Positions 10,360-23,211 of a DNA stretch of 64,000 nucleotides are shown in pieces. Both the position numbers and the translations under genes were made by a program. The notes beneath the pieces were generated by a model. That model saw nothing but the letters and a program-made list of their open reading frames with translations, made no database searches and was not told the DNA's origin. The number at the start of each line of letters is the position of its first letter. Positions within the stretch are counted from its first letter, which is position 1. Source of the DNA: Sorghum bicolor (taxonomy: Eukaryota; Streptophyta; Magnoliopsida; Poales; Poaceae); assembly GCF_000003195.3 (NCBI RefSeq), contig NC_012879.2, forward strand, positions 60,671,671 through 60,735,670, read 5' to 3'.

Positions 10360-12674
10360 TTAAAAGTTGAGGACGCTGGCGTAGTAGGGTGACCAGCTCT
10401 CCATCCATGGGCTCCGCAGCTGGGTCAGAAATGGGTCCTGCATCCACTCCTGCTGCTTCGCCACCTCCAGCTGCGGCAGGCTCAGCGTCGCCGGCTTCAT
10501 TAGCGCCGCCGCCGGCAGCAGCGGCTCCGCCACCTCCTCTTTCTTCATGCTCATCACAGGTGGTGGTAAGATGCCCACGGGCATCATCGTCATGGTCTCC
10601 ACTCCCTGCTGCTTCTGGGAATGGTGGTCCACCGCCGCCGCCGCCGTCTCGTGGTCCGACGACGACATGGAGTCGGCGGGGGAGCCGGTGCTGTGGGACG
10701 CGGACGGCGTGGCGGTGGCGCGCGCCAGCTCCTCCATGGCCACCCGCTGCTCCAGCTCCTTGAGCGACACAGCCTTCCGGTAGATCTTGCACAGCACGAT
10801 GTCCTCCTGTTACATATATAAAAATGATGATTAGGACTTGCACTATACTACTAGCAGCTAGCTAGCTTATGGACTGAAATATCTATAAAAACGTTGTTTT
10901 CATGCTGCACCTGACAAAGTAAATATCTCTAGCTAGCTAGCTAGGTGTGTCCTACTTTTCAAAGCACGCGCGTGACTACTGACTACTGGCTACCTCGGAG
11001 TCAAAGTCAACCATTTCACACACTCCACATATATACTATGCACACTAATTGACCTCATACATCAGGAATAATTACTTATATTCTAGAAGAATGAATTAAC
11101 GAAAATGCAAACTAAACTAATTAAATGTCCTGTTTCGATTTTTATTAGGGGCATGCTAATAGTTATTAACACAACTAAACTTCCGTTGATAGTCTTGAAG
11201 ATCCAAATAAATAGGGCTGCTAATACAGACCTCAAACTACTAGCAGGTGAAGATGCTATAGTTATTAGTTCATCAGTCAATCGGTAGAGAGGTGCTATAT
11301 ATATTAACAGTTCTATATATCTCCAACCACCTATATATTATCAGTTGGATTAGTTTGTAGATTCAGTACGTGGCGGGCCAGGGTCTGGCAGGGCCATGAC
11401 CCCCCCAACATGTGTCAACAAAAATTTTTACCATTATAAATTTATTATTTTTATTTATATTAAGAGAGAAATATAACAATTTTATCATATATACTTATTA
11501 ATATCCTCTAGATAATAAAATCATACTACCTCCCTTCTAAATTATAAGTCATTTGAGAGTCAAAATATCCCAAATTTAACCAAATTTATATGATAAGATA
11601 ATAGTATTTATGATGCCAACTAAGTACAATTAGGTTATTCATTAATTATATTTTCGCAGTATATCTGTTTTATGACATAAATCTTTATAATTCTTTAAAT
11701 TTGAGATACTTTGATTCTCCAGGATTCTTAGAATAATTTATAATTTAGGATGGAAGAAGTACAAAACATAACTAGATAATACTATGAAACACCCGAGACA
11801 CAAATTTTTAGGTTTACAAAATTATCTCAAACGTCCTACTTTTTTAAGGGTTTATCGTCAACTACCGAAAGAATAACATATTTGATCCTAAAATACATAT
11901 ATAAAATACGAGCACTTTTGTCAAGTTGATGAATTAAGCTAGACGGTCACCACCGGTTGTACTCGGAGCTTTGATAAATTGGATTTTTTGGTTGGCCCTC
12001 TCTATACATAATTTCTGAGTAGATTTAGCTATTAGCATCAGCAGATGCTAATAAAGATGTTGGATTATACTAGATACTAGGTACGACGTACAAGCTAGGA
12101 TGATGATGCATATATATATATATGCATGTATAATTGTATATACCTTGGGCGATTTGTTGGTGGAGGAGGCCGCCGATGAGTCACCACCGGCGGCATTGCA
12201 GCAGGTGGCGTCGGGGAGGCGATACTCGTTCATGACCCAATCGGTCTTGGTGCCACGCGGCGCGCGGCCCTCGTAGTAGACGAGCGTCTTCTTGAGCCCG
12301 ATGAGGCGCTTGGGGTCGGCGGCGCACCGGACGGCGCGGTCGGACCCCGTGGCCTTCCAGAACCCGCGCTCCGTCGTGCGGCTGGGCCGGCCCCCGCCGC
12401 CGGAGCCGGACTGGTGCTGCTTGGCCGCCCGGCTGCCGCCGCCGCCGTCGCGGGGCACGAAGAAGTACCACTCGCGCTCGCCGATGCGCGTCAGGCCCGG
12501 GAGCTCCCAGGGGTCGTGCCGGTACAGGTGCACCGTGGGGATGATGTCGAACTTGAGCTTCCGCCCGTACGCCACCTGCTTCAGGTAGAACTCCAGCAGC
12601 TCCTCCTCCGTCGGGTGGAAACGGAACCCCGGCAGCTCCAGCTCCGCCGCGCCCGCGCCGCCGGATGACGACAT
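10360..12674 (-). CDS. NAC-domain transcription factor (325 aa, two exons)
   Basis: Plant-specific DNA-binding transcription factor. Coding exons are 12144-12674 (177 codons, ending AAG|GT) and 10360-10806 (starting after ACAG), both phase 0. The NAC domain occupies about residues 15-190. Subdomain A is [18 protein letters not shown], subdomain B/C includes [11 protein letters not shown] and [10 protein letters not shown], and subdomain D has [24 protein letters not shown] and [11 protein letters not shown]. The intron falls just before subdomain E ([11 protein letters not shown]). The C-terminal activation region is Met/Pro/His-rich and ends near [10 protein letters not shown]. By sequence it resembles the ANAC036/FEZ-like branch. 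An in-frame ATG farther upstream (near 12857) is rejected as start because the TATA box lies inside that extension. The 1337-bp intron hosts a Stowaway MITE. Confidence 0.93.
11529..11759. mobile_element. Stowaway-like MITE inside the NAC intron
   Basis: Inverted termini CCTCCCTTCTAAATTATAAG (left) and the complementary TTATAATTTAGGATGGAAGAAG (right), flanked by TA dinucleotides (11527-11528 and 11760-11761). TA duplication and CTCCCTCC-type ends are the Stowaway (Tc1/mariner) signature. A related, better preserved copy lies at 46388-46644. Confidence 0.75.
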
Positions 12675-12806
12675 GGATTGTCGTTGGTTGCTCTCTCTAG
12701 CTGCTGCTGGCTGCTGCTGCTTGATGGAACGATGATGGAGATGAGCTGCTGGCTGCTGCTGAGAGCCGGATCGGAGATGGGAAGGAAGAGGGTGGGTTCC
12801 CTCTGC

Positions 12807-12813
12807 ATATATA
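12807..12813 (-). promoter_or_regulatory. TATA box of the NAC gene
   Basis: TATATAT on the minus strand, in the context GGCCTATATATGCA, about 133 bp before the chosen ATG at 12674. It fixes the start: upstream in-frame ATGs would lie outside the transcript. Confidence 0.55.
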
Positions 12814-13095
12814 GGCCGGCGGGGAGCGAGGAGTGGAGGAGGAGGAGGAGGAGACATGACACGATGGCGTCATGGCGAGCGAGACTGCGACTGCGACTGC
12901 AACTTCAAGAGTGAGATGATGAGAGGAAAGTGTGTGTGTGTGTGTTGGGTGATGCGCTGCGCTCTCGTCTCTTTCCCAGTCTTCTCCTGCGTCATACTAG
13001 CTGACTTTTATTATTATTATTACTGCCCTAACGCCAAAGGTAGTGTCGTCTCTGTGTGTGGAAATTAAGACTTGCTTTGCTTGGAATTCTTCTTA
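12814..13095. other. NAC promoter region
   Basis: Upstream flank of the NAC gene with a (GT)n run near 12931-12945 and a short (ATT)n run near 13009-13021. No other gene seen. Confidence 0.4.
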
Positions 13096-13746
13096 GGCTA
13101 TCTCCAACAAAGCCCACCCAAATCGAGACCTATTTCTCCCCTTTGGGTCACGAACACTGAATGAGCAAAGCACCCAAAACTACTCTCCTCCAACAGCGAA
13201 CCCAAATTCCTGCTGAGCACCGCCCTCCTTGTCTCTCTCCTCGCGCGAGCGCTGCCCCTCCTCTCTGCGTACCCAGCGTCGCCCCTCCCTGCCGAGCGCC
13301 GGTCGCCTCCTCCCTGCCGAGCGCCGCCCCTCCTCTGCCTCCCTACCCCGACGCTGCTCTTCCCCGACGAGCATGACGCCTCTCCCTCCCAGATCCAGTG
13401 ATCGCAGGCGAGGAGCAGCCTGAATCCGGCGGCCGCAGGCGAGGAGGAACTCAGGTCCGTCACCCCATCGAGCGTTGCCTGCCTCCGTCCCCGTCGAGCG
13501 CCGTCCGCCTTCGTCGTCGTCGAGCGCTGCCGCTCGCCTCCTACCCCACCTTGCGGTCATCGGGCCCACCACTACAAGGGCATTTCATTTGCATCGTCGT
13601 CCCAAGAGGACGCTTTTTTGCCTCTCGATTCATTCAGAACCCAAAATAGGTCATCTGTTTGGGTCATCTGTTGGGAGGCGTTTTTGGGAAGGCAAAGCAC
13701 TGTTGAGAGCCTATTTTGGGTATAGGTTGCATTGTTGGAGACAGTC
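13096..13746. mobile_element. TIR element with GC-rich interior, TTA target duplication
   Basis: A 651-bp element flanked by TTA (13093-13095 and 13747-13749). The left end GGCTATCTCCAACAAAGCCCA and right end TGTTGGAGACAGTC are imperfect inverted repeats sharing TCTCCAACA. The outer 100 bp are AT-rich, whereas 13210-13560 is strongly GC-rich with repeated GAGCGCCG-type words, unlike a plain MITE. The interior may be captured host sequence. Reading frames exist on both strands but none resembles a known protein. Confidence 0.65.
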
Positions 13747-13866
13747 TTAGTGCTCATTATTTTACAGATATATGCAGTACTTTGCTTGGGAGATCATTAA
13801 CTAGCTTTGTGGTACTGTCGTCAGTATCTAACGTAATGATAATTAATATATTATAATCTGGGAAAA

Positions 13867-14058
13867 TGTAACATCTCGGCGCATAGCTTAATAGGATACC
13901 CATACAAAGTTGCAACTTTTTTTCTGAAAGTCTATCTCCAAAGAACTCTGAGTTCTTCTCGGTTACGCACGAGTAAGAATATAATGTTGATCTATGACGA
14001 CAACTTATGTTCTAGAAAAGCTGCCCAGATATAAGCGGGTAAGAGGCGGGATGTTACA
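13867..14058. mobile_element. Short TG...CA element (solo-LTR-like)
   Basis: A 192-bp stretch begins TGTAACATCTCGG and ends GGGATGTTACA, so the outer nine bases are inverted repeats with TG and CA at the extremes. That is common for Ty3/gypsy LTRs in grasses. The flanks (GAAAA and GGAAG) do not form a clean 5-bp duplication, so a small MITE is an alternative. Confidence 0.4.
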
Positions 14059-14820
14059 GGAAGACTGATTAATCTATACTTATATCCTTTAACCAATTGA
14101 TGAGGATTTCAGAGTTGTGTTGCACGATGAATCATCTAATACCCCTCCACGAAAATGAAAATATAATGTTCCATGCTGGAGTATTTTTACTAGTATTTAT
14201 TTAGCAAATGGAAAATAGCTTCTTTTCTAGTTTCTTTGTTGTGAACATCCTTTCTAGAATTTTTTGTGTACATTAAACAGTTAAACATTGATCATCCATA
14301 TTTTAGTCTGTTTGAAAGAAGATTGTGTAGTGTGTCAAAAGAAAATTTTAATTCTTCCATTCTGAAAAAAAAGTCGTATAATATTAATTCCTTCAAAATA
14401 AGTATAACTGATTGGTGCTACCAACTGGTGAACTGGAGCGGTGCACATATACACACAAAAAAAAAAGATGAACCTCCGATCTCTGCAGATAAAGAAGTGA
14501 GTGGTTGCAAGCCTGCAAAGTGGTCTGAGACGACTTCGTCCATTGGTGCACACTAAACTAAATTATTCAGAGTACGCGTCTGCACTGCGCTGCAATTAAT
14601 TAGTAGATAAGTAGCTTTTCTTAATTCATGTGCATGCAGTGCTGATCAGATTGGGCACCCGTAGCTTTCTCAAAGGATACGGAGAGAATAATCTCTTACT
14701 GCCTGTATACCATCATCCTTGACCTTGACCATACCATATGTTAGTTCCTATGTCTAATGCCTTATTTAGCACTGATAAACTTACATCACTTGATGCACCT
14801 GCACACTTTTCTTGAAAAAA
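14059..14820. other. Intergenic, no gene recognised
   Basis: AT-rich sequence with only short non-conserved reading frames and an A-run near 14457-14468. Nothing assignable. Confidence 0.5.
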
Positions 14821-14830
14821 AAACATGATT

Positions 14831-14998
14831 CTTTTAAAAAAACACAATCCATACACACATATATGCGCACACATTTGCTCCTATGAACGCACACATGCAC
14901 ACTTTACCCCTGCTATGAGCATAAGACTAGGTTAAATTACCACAAGCGTCTCATTGTTAATAGGTGTGTGTCGCCTACCATTAAAAGAACAACGAAAT
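14831..14998 (-). mobile_element. 5'-truncated SINE-like copy with 10-bp target duplication
   Basis: The minus strand matches the 3' half of the element at 30133-30530, including the block around ATGAGACGCTTGTGGT. It is flanked by the perfect 10-bp direct repeat AAACATGATT (14821-14830 and 14999-15008). Truncation of the 5' half with retained target duplication is the usual outcome of target-primed reverse transcription. Confidence 0.6.
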
Positions 14999-15008
14999 AA
15001 ACATGATT

Positions 15009-16550
15009 GTTGATTAATTTAATGAACGCATTGCATATTGTCTTATAAGTATTTGAAGGTGTGCCCTAGGAACCATGTTTAATTTTTTTCCCTCTCCTTG
15101 AAACCTGACCGGGTCATCATGTTTGAAATACCAAACAAATGTCTGGATCATGGAACAAGTATAGTAATGCTATTGCTTCAAAAAGTTGTCTGTGCTGTAG
15201 AAGATACCCCTTCACTCTTCATAGCCACAGCTTTACACGTAGAGTTCCTTTCGATATCGATGGCCTTATTTACTTTGACACAAGACGTACGTGTTGAATT
15301 GAATTGGTAAAACCTATAAAACAGTTTATTTGTAAACATATAGTTCCAGGAAGCCTAGGGAAAATACAAACAAAAAAAACCATAAGTTTTCCACAAGACA
15401 GACGGACGGATGGAGTGTTTTGACGTGCTGACAGTTTGAATTCCTTGCATGCACAGGTAATCAGTCAGGCATGGCCATGACTTTCACAAGAAATCCCAAG
15501 CTCAGGACGACACTACTGCATTACATTTGCATGGTGATGCTGCTCTCTTGGCAAACCTCCAAGCCTTTGTTTTGTCGTCCCTCTGAAAAGAAAACCGCGT
15601 GTTGAATCGTTCCAAGTCCTGAAATGATTCTCCCTTTTGACGAAACACCAAAAGAATTAGTTACTTTCTTACAGGAAATCATTGCACTTAAGAGAATTTA
15701 TCAGGCGGCGACGGCGGCGGCTGCTGCTGCGCAAAAGAGACTAATGGTTGGCTAAAGTGGTTGCAGTTTTCAGGCACCTTACCATTAGCATGCAACTGTG
15801 GACCTGCACCTGCTTGGGCTACGCACGTACTACACCACTAGTAGACATGTCCAAATCAGGGCAATAACTCTTTCGTCTTTAATTTGCACCTTTAGTTTAA
15901 TCTGTGCCTTCCTATGAAGCAACCTTAGTTAGCTTGCAGTCAGGGAAATAAGCAATATTAACTGATTATATTGCTAGTGTTTGATTGACAGAATTCAGCA
16001 ATCACTCCAAATTTGACTGCAGGAAAACAAAATCTCCAGTAAGTTTGCAGTCATATCTGAACAGCAAGTTTGCAGTCATATCTGAACAGCTTTATTTACC
16101 TATCTCAGGTATTCTTTTTTTTTTATTTGCGTGGTATGCTTTAAAAGGACTTATTATACCATCAGCAACACAGAAACAGTACCATAGAGTATTACCTACT
16201 AGTGCTTCTGAGTGTGACAAGCGTGGACTTGTCTGGTGCTAGGAGACTGGAGACAAGCTGTACCATATGAATCAAGAAAGCAAGACCTGGAAAACGGAGT
16301 TGGGGCCATCCATCCATCCATCCATCCATCCCTGTCGCTTGGACCCGTTCTTGGATGCACAAGTCGTTGCTGGTCGATGGATGTTGCCTCTTGCCGGGGA
16401 GTCAAGTCCATGGTTGCATTGCACTGCGTTCCATTCCTTTCCACCAGTGACATTCAGCCACACACAAAGGTCACAAGATCTGATCGATCTGAGGCTTCTT
16501 TGAAGCGGTCCAAGTCTTTTAATTCTGGAGAGATAGATAGGTGATGCTTA
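15009..16550. other. Intergenic, no gene recognised; (CATC)n tract
   Basis: No coding sequence recognised. A (CATC)n tetranucleotide run lies at 16307-16332. At 16040-16090 the phrase AGTTTGCAGTCATATCTGAA is tandemly repeated twice. Confidence 0.5.
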
Positions 16551-16797
16551 GGCCTTGTTTAGTTCACCCTAAAATTCAAAAAAAAAAAAAATCAAGATTC
16601 CACATCACATCGAATCTTGTGGCATATGCATGGAACATTAAATATAAATAAAATAAATAACTAATTGCATAGTTTACATGTAATTTGCTAGACAATCTTT
16701 TGAGCTTAGTTAATCCATAATTAGACAATAATTACCACATACAAACGAAATTGCTACAGTAGCTCGAAAACTTTTCGCAAGCGAACTAAACAAGGCC
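16551..16797. mobile_element. Grass MITE, GGCCTTGTTTAG family, copy 2
   Basis: A 247-bp element from GGCCTTGTTTAGTTC to GAACTAAACAAGGCC with the family interior. The flanks are TTA on the left and TAA on the right, so the 3-bp duplication is imperfect. It lies about 700 bp downstream of the SBE1 stop codon. Confidence 0.8.
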
Positions 16798-17512
16798 TAA
16801 GGCTTGGAGCCTGTCACTCTTCTTGTTCTGTGCTGGAGAGAGAGAACATAAATGAAGAAGCTGATGTTGGTGGGTAAGTCACCTCAGTGCTCCTAGTGGT
16901 GGTGGTGCCAATGACGTTTCATGAGTTGGAAGACCTGGAAGAAGAGGTCGTTAGTGATCCATCTTTTTGTTGAAAGATCAAAAATATAGTATTATGACAC
17001 ATGAAAAGATGCCTGCGTGAGGCTGGCCTGACCCTCGGTGGAGCTGACCTGACCTGACCTGCTGAACAGCTGAAATCAAATGTGAACTAGACAGGAATAA
17101 GGAATGAAGAAGCGTCCTAACTTATCTTCAGTTTTAGTACTGCAGACTGACAGTATCTGTTCTATATCTGCTGCATTGGCATCTAATATTAAACATCTTC
17201 ATCAACCTAGGAAGTACAAAGTACAAGAAACCCCAAGTTTTTATTCTGGACAGGGCACATTTAGCCATGTACCCAGTCAAAATCCAGGTGAACCCAGGCC
17301 ATGGCTCCTCTGTACATACACACAATCCATCCCTGATTATTCTTGTCTACTATCTAGAAAACTATACAAGCAGTGCTTGCTCGGAGATGACACCAGTCAT
17401 CTAAGAGCTACAGGAAAGGACCGTTACAAGGGCACCAGCGGCTAGTCCAGTAGAGCAGGACTATTAAGAGGGCGCTGGCAGCCAGTCCAGTCCTGATCAA
17501 GGACTTCTGGCT
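16798..17512. other. SBE1 3' flank and probable 3' UTR
   Basis: Sequence downstream (minus sense) of the SBE1 stop. It should contain the 3' UTR and poly(A) site, which I could not place. No other gene seen. Confidence 0.4.
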
Positions 17513-20500
17513 TCATTTGGTGTTTTTATTGGATGACTGGCGTGCAAACTTCCATCCCTTCTTGCTTGCATCCTCCTTGCCACCAGATGTTGCCTCCTTG
17601 TCTTCTTTAGTAGCTGTAGAAGTTTTGACGGGGGTAGCATCAACATCGATGATGTCTGGAGAAGTCTTTCTAGAACCAGTTGTCTCTGCTTTCGCTTGAA
17701 GACGTTCAGCCTCTTCATCTACACGATAATAAGCCTGGTAGCAGAATGATTTGTCAGGGGGGCTGATATTGCACTGCTGACGGATAGATTCTAGTTCATC
17801 AGTTCAGTTAAGTAGCTGATTAAGTGAACATTACCACACAAGTGCGGGGTGGGGAAAGGACTTTGAATGAGTTTGGCCGGTTGTTGAAGTTTGTTTCAGG
17901 CACCCCTGGTATCCCTTCAGGCGACGTGAAGTGATCCACGTCGTGGCCAACCTGTGTCACAACATAGATTAATCTTGCAAACATGACAGCCTGATACAAT
18001 ATCCATGGTCCCAACTACAGGAGTAGGAAAAAAAATGTCAGCACCTATCACTACTTACTCTTCCATGTCCACCAAAGACGAAAGCATCAGAGTCCAGTGC
18101 TACTCTGTATTTCCCAGGCAAATCACATCCAACTTTGTAACTGCATATTAATTGCAAAGTAAAGATGAGAGTAAGCACACAGCACACTAGACCACAGGCA
18201 AAAGGAACATTGAAAAGACAGATTACAACTGGTAACTTACCCGTCATAAGTTTTCTTGGGATGAAAATTGAAAACAAAAACCAAATCTCCACGTTCAAAG
18301 ACAATAACCTGAAACAAAGTAGAAATAAATTGGAAATAATGTTTTCACAAACCAAACTATTTGAATCAAATGGCTAGGGTTTCAGAAACCGTGCATTCCT
18401 AAATTGAAGCTCACCTTAATCGGCAAAATACAGCACACAAGCTAGAGTTACTACTCTTCCTAAAAGAAACAAATGCCGTAACACTCTCATACTAAGTATT
18501 CTCAAGTCCTTACCTTTTTCTCATCATTCATGTCGCTTACAATCTGCTTGGATGACAAAAGGAAGGAAAATCTCTCATCGAGCGCATTCATTGCTTGATC
18601 AAACGCATTCATGTACTGTTCAGCATTTGAGCAAGGAGAAAACAATAATGTGTTAGCTGAGATAAACTGTAAACCTGAACTATAGAAAAACAGAAAAAAC
18701 AGGCTTTCACTTGGATACATAGTTCACCATATGCTGTAAAAAATTATATATTAACACAACAACCAATCACTGAGAAGTGCATTCCTAGGTCTGCAAAGTT
18801 AAGAAAATGTCATACCAATCAATGCACTGAAATTACTTTCATTCAACAATGGCAAAACATAAAACCAGGTCAACAAAATAGTAGGTTTGCACAGGCCAAT
18901 CCAACCTGTCTATTGAGTAAGAAGTACAAGGTTGGTGCAGTTTACTAAAGTAGGCTAGTGGCAGCAAAACAAAGTGTGGAAAAGCATATTTGAATCCAGC
19001 TCAACACAAAAGTGTGACAGCAGTACGGAACTCTCATCTAACTAGTATCAGAGATGGTGATAAAAAGGAAAAAAAAAACTATATTATTCATAGACATAAC
19101 CTTGTACCGCAAGTGATCAGTGTCCACAAGGCTCCACTGACGTCTGCATTTATCATAGCTCCAGTTGTTCCCTTCTCTTGGAAAGTCAATCCATTCTGGG
19201 TGACCAAACTAGAAGAGAAATGCACGTCAATTAAAGACACTACAAATAAGAAGGAATATATGCAGCTGCCATTCTGTCAACTAACTTCACCAAAGATCAC
19301 ACTCTCATGTGTAAAAGTATAAATAGCATATGAAAAAAAAAATCATTTTTTCCATTCCAGAATGGTGTGGGTGAAAGACTTGATAATATCTCTGTAAGAT
19401 GTTTGACATTTCTTTGTTCAAAAAAGATGTTTGACATTCAAGCAGTATGCTTTCAACAGTGAAGGGTCACTTGTGTCCCATGTTGTACGAATATATTGGA
19501 CAAGCCACAAAAGGATTAGCAGCAATAAACAGACCACATTTTCATGTGCAAAGACGAGCGCCTATTCAGAATTAACATTAACTATTCAAATAGCCATTAG
19601 GAACTTGAGTTACTGAGAAAATAGAGGATCAACCCTAAATGCTGAAACATCAAATAGACAAAATAGAACAGGTTTATGAAGGCTTCTTAATGGGAAAGAT
19701 TTTTTAATAGACCAAGATTTCACCTCATTCCCCATAAAATTCAAGTAGCCATCACCTCCAAGGGCCATTGTGATGAAGTGAATCATCTGGAGTGTATAGA
19801 GCACAATAAGCAAGCTATATTAAGAGGAGGGAACACGTTCAAGAATTATATGAAACCAAGTTCAACCAGAACTTGAGGAGAAATGGAACCTTTTGGAGTG
19901 CAATCCCTCGATCAATTGTAGGTGAAGCAGGCTGCAAGTCTGACATGCCAGTGTACATTTCCTTGTCCATCAGGAGAAATGCTATAGTTTTGTCGCCAAC
20001 GATAGACTGAAAATTTGCATGAGATTAATTTCCAGTAGAAGATAAACAGGTCATATGTGACTGCAAATTATTAGACATGCTTAGGAGAGCCTAAATATTT
20101 ATGAATGATTCATGCAATTACGTAATCAGGATAGAAATGTGAATGAAATAAAGTACTGTCTGATTAAGAGATCCTTGCCCCACGTTTTAGTAGTCGACCT
20201 CTACTCCATAAGGAATAAAATACTTTGCTGAATCCAACTATACTTCCTTATAATATAATGCAGGGTACCTGATCATGGCTCTCAGCATATGCGATGCATT
20301 TTTCAGTATATCTCCTGTTAGTCAAAGTATGCGCTATTTCACCCATCGACCACTCAGAGTCATCTTTATTCTTCAGGTAGTCAATCCATCTATCAGGGAT
20401 AGCCATTGCCAGGCGATAGTCAAACCCAACTCCACCTTCATCAACTGACCGGCAAAGGACTGGCATGCCTGAAACATCTTCAGCAACAACAGTTGCTTCT

Positions 20501-23150
20501 GGCAAGAGTTTGTGCATTAAATGGTTTGCAAGCATCATGTAAACAACTGCATCCACATCTGTGTCCAAACTGAAATACTCCTGGTAATTACCAGTAAACC
20601 CCACATTGATACCATGGTGATGATACAGCATTGATGTAACTCCATCAAACCGGAAGCCATCAAACATGAATTCATCTAGCCAATATCTCAGGTTAGAAAG
20701 AAGAAACCTCAATACCTCCCAGTTAGCATAGTTGAACAGCCGACTGTCCCAAAGTTTATGATAACCTCTATCTCCCATATGAAAATAGGACTCTTGGGTG
20801 CTTTGTCCAACATCATAACCATTTAAACCATCTGTGACATTATTACTTGCATGGCTGTGAACAACATCCATCAGAACTCGCAAACCCAAACTGTGTGCCT
20901 TATCAACAAGATATTTTAGGTCCTCTGGTGTGCCTGATCTGCTGCTAACCGCAAAGAAATTTGTCACATGGTACCCAAAAGAAGCATAGTAAGAATGTTC
21001 CATAACTGCCATCAACTGAACGGTGTTGTAGTTATTTGCTCGTATGCGTGGCAACACATTGTCTGCAAATTCCCTATATGTGCTTACTGCTGGCTTTTCA
21101 CCACTCATACCCACATGGGCTTCATAGATACGTGGAGCAGCAGGCTTTGAAGGCCGAGGATGCTTAAAAGTGTACCTGCAAAACAGAGGTAAAAGGTACT
21201 ATAATTTTGTCATATATTTTTGTCAAGCTAAGATCTATTGCTTAAGTTTACAATGTGGTTGCGGACAGACAGTAGCAACAGACCTTTCAGAAGCAGGAGG
21301 ATCCCAATGAACACCATCATAGGGAGCTCCAAATTTAGAGGCATCAGCAGTCGCATAACGAATCCATGCAGGAATACGATCAACCCATACTCCACCATGT
21401 AGAAAGCGAAATTTAACCTTGGAATTATGAGGGATAGCAGGTTTCCCTTTGACATGGTCAATTTTGATCGACCAAACACCAAATTTATCCTTCTCCATCT
21501 TGTGGTTTGCACCATTCCACTCATTGAAGTCACCAATAAGCTCTGCCTCCCTACATCCATAAGTAAAATAACTGAAATGCATCAATCTATTAAATTAGTG
21601 GAAACTATGTTTTGTCATGCAAAAGAAAACAGCATCAAGTAATCACAACAACAACAACAACAACAACAAGAGAGCGAAAAAAGGTTTTTAGCCTCCTCAG
21701 CCAAGAGCCCAAGACATGACAGTCTCGTACAGGAGTGAAATCTCCAAACAGTTATGTATTCCAAAACATTGATTACTTCACTATGCTGTAGCACCTTTTT
21801 TTATCTAGTTGCTATCAGAAAATGATAACCATACTTCGTGAGTATCTCATATTTGCATGACAACATTTGAACTTACTGTGCAGCAGGTGCCCATTCGCGA
21901 TATACAGTTCCATCCTCACTTGTATTGATCCCAAATTTCAAATAGCCTGAAAAAAATATAAAATCCAGATAAGGCAGTATTTTGCGGCATAGGCAGGTGC
22001 CATAAATATTAGCATTTGAATGTATAAGCCTAACCTTTAGAAAATTCTTCAAGACTTCCCTCATTTTCCTCAATGGAGCCTTTCTGGTCCAGGAATTTTT
22101 TCATCCGGTAGCTGAAATGGTCCTTGAATTTCACCAACTTGGGGTCCAGGTCGTATATGGGAAGATGGTCGACGTTGCCTTTGGCGGTTGCCATAGTTTT
22201 ATCTTCTTGCACAATAGCTGCAGTGGCGAATTTGCTCTTGACCTTGCAAAGTGTGTTAAAGCCCTCAGAATTATCTTTTTGTTCGAGAACACAACTTGGC
22301 GTGTATTTCATTAAGAAGAAGTCAGACTGCCGAAAAACGGCTTACACGACGCGATGGGAGAACCTAAAGCGCAGCACACGAACCACAAAGATTAAAACAA
22401 CAAACACAAAAGAAAGAAACATGGAAGGGAGAGGGCCCTCCGCCACAACCTAGCCAACTGGACCTGCAAAGAAAAATACAACGCAAAAGACTGCCAGTAG
22501 GGCAGATGAAGCCGTGGTGGCAAAGCATCCACCAAGAAGAGATACACGGCGGCAAAGCATCTGCCAAGGCCAGATTCAGAATGATCACGAGCATATAGAA
22601 GCTAACACGTGACAATGTAGTAAGACTACTTATCTGCTGCAGCAACCATAGAGTATACCACTTTATTATAAGAGTAAATGATTAGAATAGCCGAAGAAAA
22701 CCAACCACCGAAATTTAATAAACAACTTTAATTGGAATCTGAGATTCACCTGACTTGATAAAATAGATTCGACGATTACTGGTAAGAAAGCACTAGAGCC
22801 TAGCCTCACCCAGATCCACAAATCCCAGTTTTTCTCTCCAAAACTACCACCAAATTCCATTTTGTTCGTAAAAACATGCTTCAATACGGGGAAAAGATCT
22901 ACCTTCCGGGGCCCTGACCGGCGAGCCTCGCACTGGACAGACAGCACACTCAGGCGCACATTGCTGCCACCCTGCGAAACCATCAGCCATCAGTACAAAC
23001 CAAAAAAAAACAGAGTAAATCCATCAGTCCCCTTGGATCGCCGCAGCTCACCGCGATCCCTGGCGGCGCCGCCCGATCAGCAGGCGAACGAGAGCGCCGC
23101 GGCGGCGGGAGCGGAGTCGGCGAGGAAGACGGCGACACGAGGCACAGCAT
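17513..23150 (-). CDS. SBE1: Starch branching enzyme I, plastidial (832 aa, 14 exons)
   Basis: 1,4-alpha-glucan branching enzyme that makes alpha-1,6 branches in amylopectin in the plastid. Coding exons: 23052-23150, 22903-22971, 22035-22242, 21877-21946, 21284-21550, 20269-21175, 19890-20006, 19724-19786, 19101-19208, 18514-18615, 18241-18308, 18059-18140, 17835-17951, 17513-17734. All borders are GT-AG, phases agree, and the sum is exactly 833 codons. Residues 1 to about 60 are a Ser/Pro/Arg-rich transit peptide. A CBM48 module spans about 125-230 and the GH13 barrel follows. Conserved regions are DVVHSH (341-346), GFRFDGV with nucleophile D415, AEDVSG with acid/base E470, and ESHDQ with D539. 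The C-terminal tail is Lys/Glu/Thr-rich, as in maize SBEI. All catalytic residues are intact. Paralog SBEII is less likely because of the N-terminus and tail. Confidence 0.97.
21644..21670. repeat. (CAA)n microsatellite in an SBE1 intron
   Basis: About nine CAA trinucleotides in the intron between coding exons 4 and 5 of SBE1 (21551-21876). Confidence 0.9.
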
Positions 23151-23211
23151 TGCGGCGGCGTCGGTGTCGGCGAGTGAGTCCCATCTCGTCAGCAATCCAA
23201 ATCCCTGGCGC

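Noticed and set aside
12675..12857. Upstream in-frame extension of the NAC protein
   Set aside because: The extension includes the TATA box and low-complexity Pro/Gln/His runs. NAC proteins normally begin shortly before subdomain A.
22320..22640. Possible repeat insertion in the SBE1 intron between coding exons 2 and 3
   Set aside because: Composition differs from the flanks and GGCAAAGCATC(T/C) recurs twice, but no termini or target duplication were found.
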